From Lamellibrachia luymesi (taxonomy: Eukaryota; Annelida; Polychaeta; Sabellida; Siboglinidae), in contig SDWI01000138.1 of assembly GCA_009193005.1 (NCBI GenBank), positions 202,733 through 266,732 on the forward strand: a DNA stretch of 64,000 nucleotides, read 5' to 3'. Below, piece by piece: positions 60,201 through 64,000 of this stretch. Numbering within the stretch: the stretch's first letter is position 1; each line of letters begins with the position of its first letter. The translations under genes were made by a program, and so were the position numbers. The notes beneath the pieces were generated by a model. That model was given only the letters and a program-made list of their open reading frames with translations. It ran no database searches and was not told the DNA's origin.

Positions 60201-63162
60201 GTGGTTTTTATCGGTGACTCATAATGAGCTGTTTTACTTGCCTGGATCTCCGAATTCTATTATAGTAATAGCTGTAATAAGGCTTTTTTGGCCCAATAAA
60301 TACCCTCCTTTTGTTTCTAAGTTCTGGAACCAGATTGGTGGCTCTGCATTGCGCATTTTTTAGTGCATTTCTGTCTATTGCATAGTGTGGGTTCCAAATG
60401 GAGCAGGTATAGTCTAGGTGTGGCCTATTGTAATATATATTGTTTTCTTCATCACAGTGCCAGTATGCTGACGAAATTTCAATGAGCGATCAAAAGTTAC
60501 TCCTATGTCTTTTTCTGTCTCTGGTGTGTTTTCAGTTAATTGTCACTCTTTCATCTGTGTTTTTGTCATGTTGCACGTGGAGTCATATTTTGGCTTGCCA
60601 TGTATCAAATGTTTACATTTTGTTGGGTTGAAGTGTAGCTGCCATTTCATGGACGATGATGTTAGTTTGTTGATGTCTTCTTGTAAAATATGTTTGTCCA
60701 TTTCACACCTCGCATCTCTGTAAACTTTGGTGTCATCAGCAAAGATCTTAAGTTTGCTGTCAATTCCATCTGGCAGGTCGTTTATGAGTATGTAGAGAAT
60801 GGGACTGAGGACGCTTCTCTGGGGATACTTCTTGTCACTTCTGATCACTCTGATTGACTTCCATTTGCTAATACTGTCTTCTTCCCGTTATGAAGGTTCT
60901 ATCCACCTTGACACTTCTCCCTGTACACCATATGCAGTTACTTTTTTTATAAGTCGTTGGTGTGGCACTGCACCAAAAGCGGTCACAAAGTCAAGATATA
61001 TTGCATCAATGCATTCACCCGAGTCCACAAGGCTAGTCCGTGACTCAATCACTTGCAGCAGCTGGATGAAACATGATCTGTCTGGATGACACATGATCTG
61101 TCTGGACGACACATGATCTGCCTGGTCTAAACCCATGTTGGTCTTTGTGTAACAGACTACGGTAGTCATGTGCTGAGATGTGGTCTCGAATTATACTTTC
61201 CGTTGTCTGTAAAACATAAATAAAGAACATGGTGGAATGTAGCAGTTACCTGTAATTATCAGGATGCAATGTTGTAGGCGATTACATATTTTAAATATAA
61301 TTAGAATTAGTTGCATTGTGAAAGTGATCATAACACCTAATTGTCTTCATCAGCTTGACACAAAAAACAAATGTCATTTTATAGAAGGTGGTGAACAGTA
61401 AATATAAACTATGGGGGGCCTTGCATGCATCAGTATTAGGTGATTAATATGCTTACAACCATATTTGAGAAATGAAAATTGGATATTGATTTTTGAACCT
61501 GGCCCTATTAGTTCACATTTCTTATAAATTACTCTTATCTAAAATAATATTTTTTTAATGCTTTCAGAATGGACAATGCAAGTATGCCCTTCAGCTGGTT
61601 ATTAAATATGGCATTATGATGTCTGAACAGGCTGTCAGTTTTTAACTCCGTATCTTATGTATGACAGACGGAGATACGGCGAGCGAGACGCAGAGTGGTG
61701 TTGGCATCATTGTACCTCGGCACAGGGAAGCTGGAGGAGGAACTGGTATGGCAGTCATCTGCACATTGTCCATGTGTACACAATGTCTTGAAATAATAAT
61801 GAAACTTCAACATGTGCAAGATTGTTTAGCAAGGGTAATTACCCACTCACCTCGTTTATCTCACCAAGTTCCATTTTTTTTAAATCATTGCATTGACCGA
61901 TATCGCATTATTTTCAAGATCTGCGCAATTACCTATCAAACACTTTCATCCAAGCAACCATTCACTGCTCACTCCTACAAGATAGCCCCAACAGCTTCAG
62001 TCATCTAGTTCTAATCCATTTTTTCTTTCCCAGTGTTAAGACATGTTGGAACTAGAGATGGTGCAACAACACAGTGGAATTCACTATCTGTTAGCGTTAA
62101 GTCGGCAGTAAATATAATAGCATTTCGTCATCAACTAAAAACCCACCTGTTTAAAGTAGCTTATCCTCCATAGGCCACAGCTCCTCAGTGTTCCCATCCA
62201 GCTGTTTACAACTGGACTTACTAACCAATTAGAAACTATCTAGCCCTTTTATTTTGATGCTCTGCTGAACTTGGGTTTCACGAAAATATTAGCACAATAG
62301 AAGTGTTTTTATTGTATATTGTTTAAAAATAAACTTTATTTAAACACTCATCCAATGTTTGAATGCATTCAGGAATGTTTCAGTGCCTTAAAAAACTAGA
62401 GATGAAAATACTATGACTAATAGAACTATTAAAAATTACAAAAAAAAACTGACTAATAAAAAGACTAAGAATTGCAAAGGCTTGGCTAGAAAGATAAACA
62501 ACACAATAAAAAATGCATGGAGAAACTATGGAATTTAGAGTAACTAAACTATATTAAAACATTGAGAGTGAACATTATACACAAACATTTAGTACAACCT
62601 TTCTAAGTTTTGTTCATTGTTAGTCACAATGCACATGGAACTGCTTCTTACAGGTACAAAGTGTTAAAAGGTCTTATGTCTGATATTGTGTAGATCATTT
62701 CAGAAGTATGGAACATCCTACTAAATGACAGAAAGTTATTACCAAAATTAATCTGTTAAATTAAAAAAGCTCAATTAAATAAATCAGGTAGTAATTGAAA
62801 TCACACCATTTTATGATAATCAACTTCCATGAGAGTATTGTGTACAAAATGCATTGTTGATACTATTCCGTGCAGGTGAGTTGTTTGCACGAAGCCTGCC
62901 AGAAGTCAGCACTAGAGCCAGCCAACGAGCTAGATGTGCGGATACTCCTGGACTACAATCGTGGAACTCGTGGTGCCACCAGCTCGTGCACGATGCTACT
63001 GCCGCTTGTACAGCAGTTCAGCACCAGTGTACAGGTGGCGCTTTATCACAGCCCGGACCTGCGCGGATTCCTGAAGTGGATTCTACCAGAACGCTTCAAT
63101 GAGACCATCAGTCTGTCGCACCTTAAGGTGTATCTGTTTGATGACGTCCTCATCATGAGTGG
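57217..63162 (+). CDS. PGS1: PGS1, mitochondrial phosphatidylglycerophosphate synthase, exons 1-4 (3' end outside window)
   Basis: PGS1 transfers a phosphatidyl group from CDP-diacylglycerol to glycerol-3-phosphate, the committed step of cardiolipin synthesis in mitochondria. Exons: 57217-57281, 60009-60180, 61668-61745, 62876-63162; phases 2, 0, 0, 2 all agree. The start is the first ATG of a Cys/Arg-rich, acid-free N-terminus (MAVCMTCRRLLTNI...) that fits a mitochondrial presequence. Residues 80-105 contain RRRVVLASLYLGTG, and exon 4 holds ILLDYNRGTRG, TMLLPLVQQFSTSVQVALYH and PERFNETISLSHLKVYLFDD. The first PLD-type HxKx4D motif is H187-L-K189...D194. Exon 4 ends at AGTGG|GTGGGT in phase 2. 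The window ends in the next intron, so the second HKD half is not seen. Confidence 0.93.
58015..58470 (-). repeat. Dispersed repeat or LINE 3' part in PGS1 intron 1
   Basis: The minus strand gives a weak FLRDGTAPFGTIFQYI...SLTHSN frame and then AAGCGCCTCTGATCC...CCCTATACAAATTAAAG and TTATTATTATT, a tail typical of L2-like elements. Confidence 0.5.
58471..60008. other. PGS1 intron 1, remaining part
   Basis: Only a TG/CA-rich patch near 59300-59460 stands out. No exon or RNA gene is supported here. Confidence 0.4.
60245..61230 (-). mobile_element. Non-LTR retrotransposon (CR1/L2-like) RT fragment in PGS1 intron 2
   Basis: In order on the minus strand: LLHKDQHGFRPGRSCVVQ, IDAIYLDFVTAFGAVPHQRL, RSVLSPILYILINDLPDGI, KLKIFADDTKVYRDA, MKWQLHFNPTKCKHL, a broken WNPHYAIDRN and KNAQCRATNLVPELRNKRR. 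A short ACATGATCTGTCTGGA.GAC triplication at 61070-61125 interrupts it. It is inactive and antisense to PGS1. Confidence 0.85.
61795..62180 (+). mobile_element. L2-like LINE C-terminal fragment in PGS1 intron 3
   Basis: The plus strand reads LQHVQDCLARVITHSPRLSH, DRYRIIFKICAITYQTLSSK, then RDGATTQWNSLSVSVKSAVN and FRHQLKTHLFKVAY. This is the usual QRVQN.AARL...YRI.FKI....WNSLP....F...LKTHLF end. It lies directly after PGS1 exon 3, in the same orientation. Confidence 0.8.
62181..62875. other. PGS1 intron 3, remaining part
   Basis: AT-rich sequence with no recognised feature. Confidence 0.4.
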
Positions 63163-64000
63163 GTGGGTGTGAGGGTGGGTGGGTGGGTGGCTTCAAATTT
63201 TTGTAGTGCAGTTAGGCCGTTTATTTTTATTAGTTGGTGAACAGATTTTCTTTAACACAAAAATGGGTTGGTCAGCCAGAAGATAATAATCCAAATATTA
63301 TGTAACGCATACAGTAATCATGAACTAAATTATCCCATATACAAAAAAGCATGTATTCTGTTAAAATATTAATTTTTTTGCCCGCTTTTGCAGTTAAAGT
63401 AGCACCGTGGTGAGTGATAATATAAGCTGCTGATGCTCACTGCAGAAGACGCTATTGCAACGCTGCACTACTTGGATCGAAAAAGTGTGCAAAAACACTT
63501 CTTTGTTAAGAATATACGTTTTTGTATGTGGAATGATGTTTCATGTTAAAATACACACAATGAAAACAAAGTTTTTTCTCTAGTCGGGTTGGCAGATCCA
63601 TGAACTGACTAATACAAAATAAAAAGGCCTTATATAAAATGTTTGCTGACGGTATTATTCCATTATACCAGATGTTCTTACAGGACAGCTATTTATCTGA
63701 CTTACTGCTACGTTTTAACGACCATCAGACACCTTCATAAAATTGAATTCTTCAGTTCTACTTCTGCTCACCAGATGGTGGGGCGAGCAGGCTGTCCCAT
63801 GTGTGGCTGAGTCTGTACCCCCTCACCCACCCACTCCCAGTTCATCATAGGTGTTTTTCTTATACTAAAGGTGTTCTTTATCCATCAAACCATTCTGTTG
63901 TTTTATGATAAATAATTGCATTGTAAAAAAAATTATTTAATGGATTATCTTCCAACTTGTTGGACATTTCACGTGTAATTACCAACAGTAATGGTTCCTG
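63163..64000. other. PGS1 intron 4, runs off the window
   Basis: It starts with a GGGTGGGT-rich donor region (63163-63190). No further PGS1 exon was found before the window ends. Confidence 0.45.

Noticed and set aside
60037..60363. 108-codon plus-strand frame as a stand-alone gene
   Set aside because: Its first part is PGS1 exon 2 (to 60180); the rest is intron read-through past a clear GTATGC donor.
61661..62008. 115-codon plus-strand frame as a gene
   Set aside because: It joins a shifted frame of PGS1 exon 3 to part of a LINE C-terminus; neither is a separate gene.

Overview
This window is nuclear DNA from an animal with motile cilia or flagella. The genes are intron-rich with GT/AG introns, the intergenic DNA is AT-rich, and it is full of non-LTR retrotransposon remnants, SINE-like repeats and minisatellites. 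The repeat types suggest a marine invertebrate, perhaps a lophotrochozoan such as a mollusc, but nothing in the sequence fixes the species.

Most of the window is one gene on the minus strand. It is a complete axonemal outer-arm dynein heavy chain of the beta class (DNAH9/11/17), best matched to DNAH17. I built 58 coding exons from the ATG at 56939 down to the TAA at 3933. The reading frame is conserved across all 57 introns and gives 4469 residues, the size expected of the family. The tail, linker, six AAA modules, stalk with microtubule-binding tip and C-terminal domain are all present without a break.

Head to head with it, on the plus strand, starts PGS1, the mitochondrial phosphatidylglycerophosphate synthase of the PLD superfamily. 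Its first four exons (57217-63162) lie in the window; the rest is beyond the right edge. The two start codons are 277 bp apart. That gap holds a full consensus X-box (RFX site, 57150-57164), as expected for a ciliary gene. DNAH17 and PGS1 are also neighbours in human (17q25.3), although convergent there, so the adjacency looks like old microsynteny and supports the DNAH17 call.

Region by region: 1-3932 is 3' flank with a decayed LINE fragment, a GC-rich tandem repeat and a 36-bp perfect hairpin. 3933-56939 is the dynein gene; its introns carry at least eight LINE pieces, several SINE families and many minisatellites. 56940-57216 is the shared promoter. 57217-64000 is the 5' part of PGS1 with two more LINE pieces in its introns.

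The most unusual feature is that many minisatellites in the dynein introns are built from, or abut, exon-intron junctions. At exons 9, 17, 18, 37 and 55 the tandem unit contains the splice site plus neighbouring exon bases; at exons 22 and 31 the array abuts the acceptor. At exon 55 this leaves three equivalent acceptors spaced by 66 bp in an open frame, so alternative use would add 22 or 44 residues to the motor. I know of no description of this pattern.
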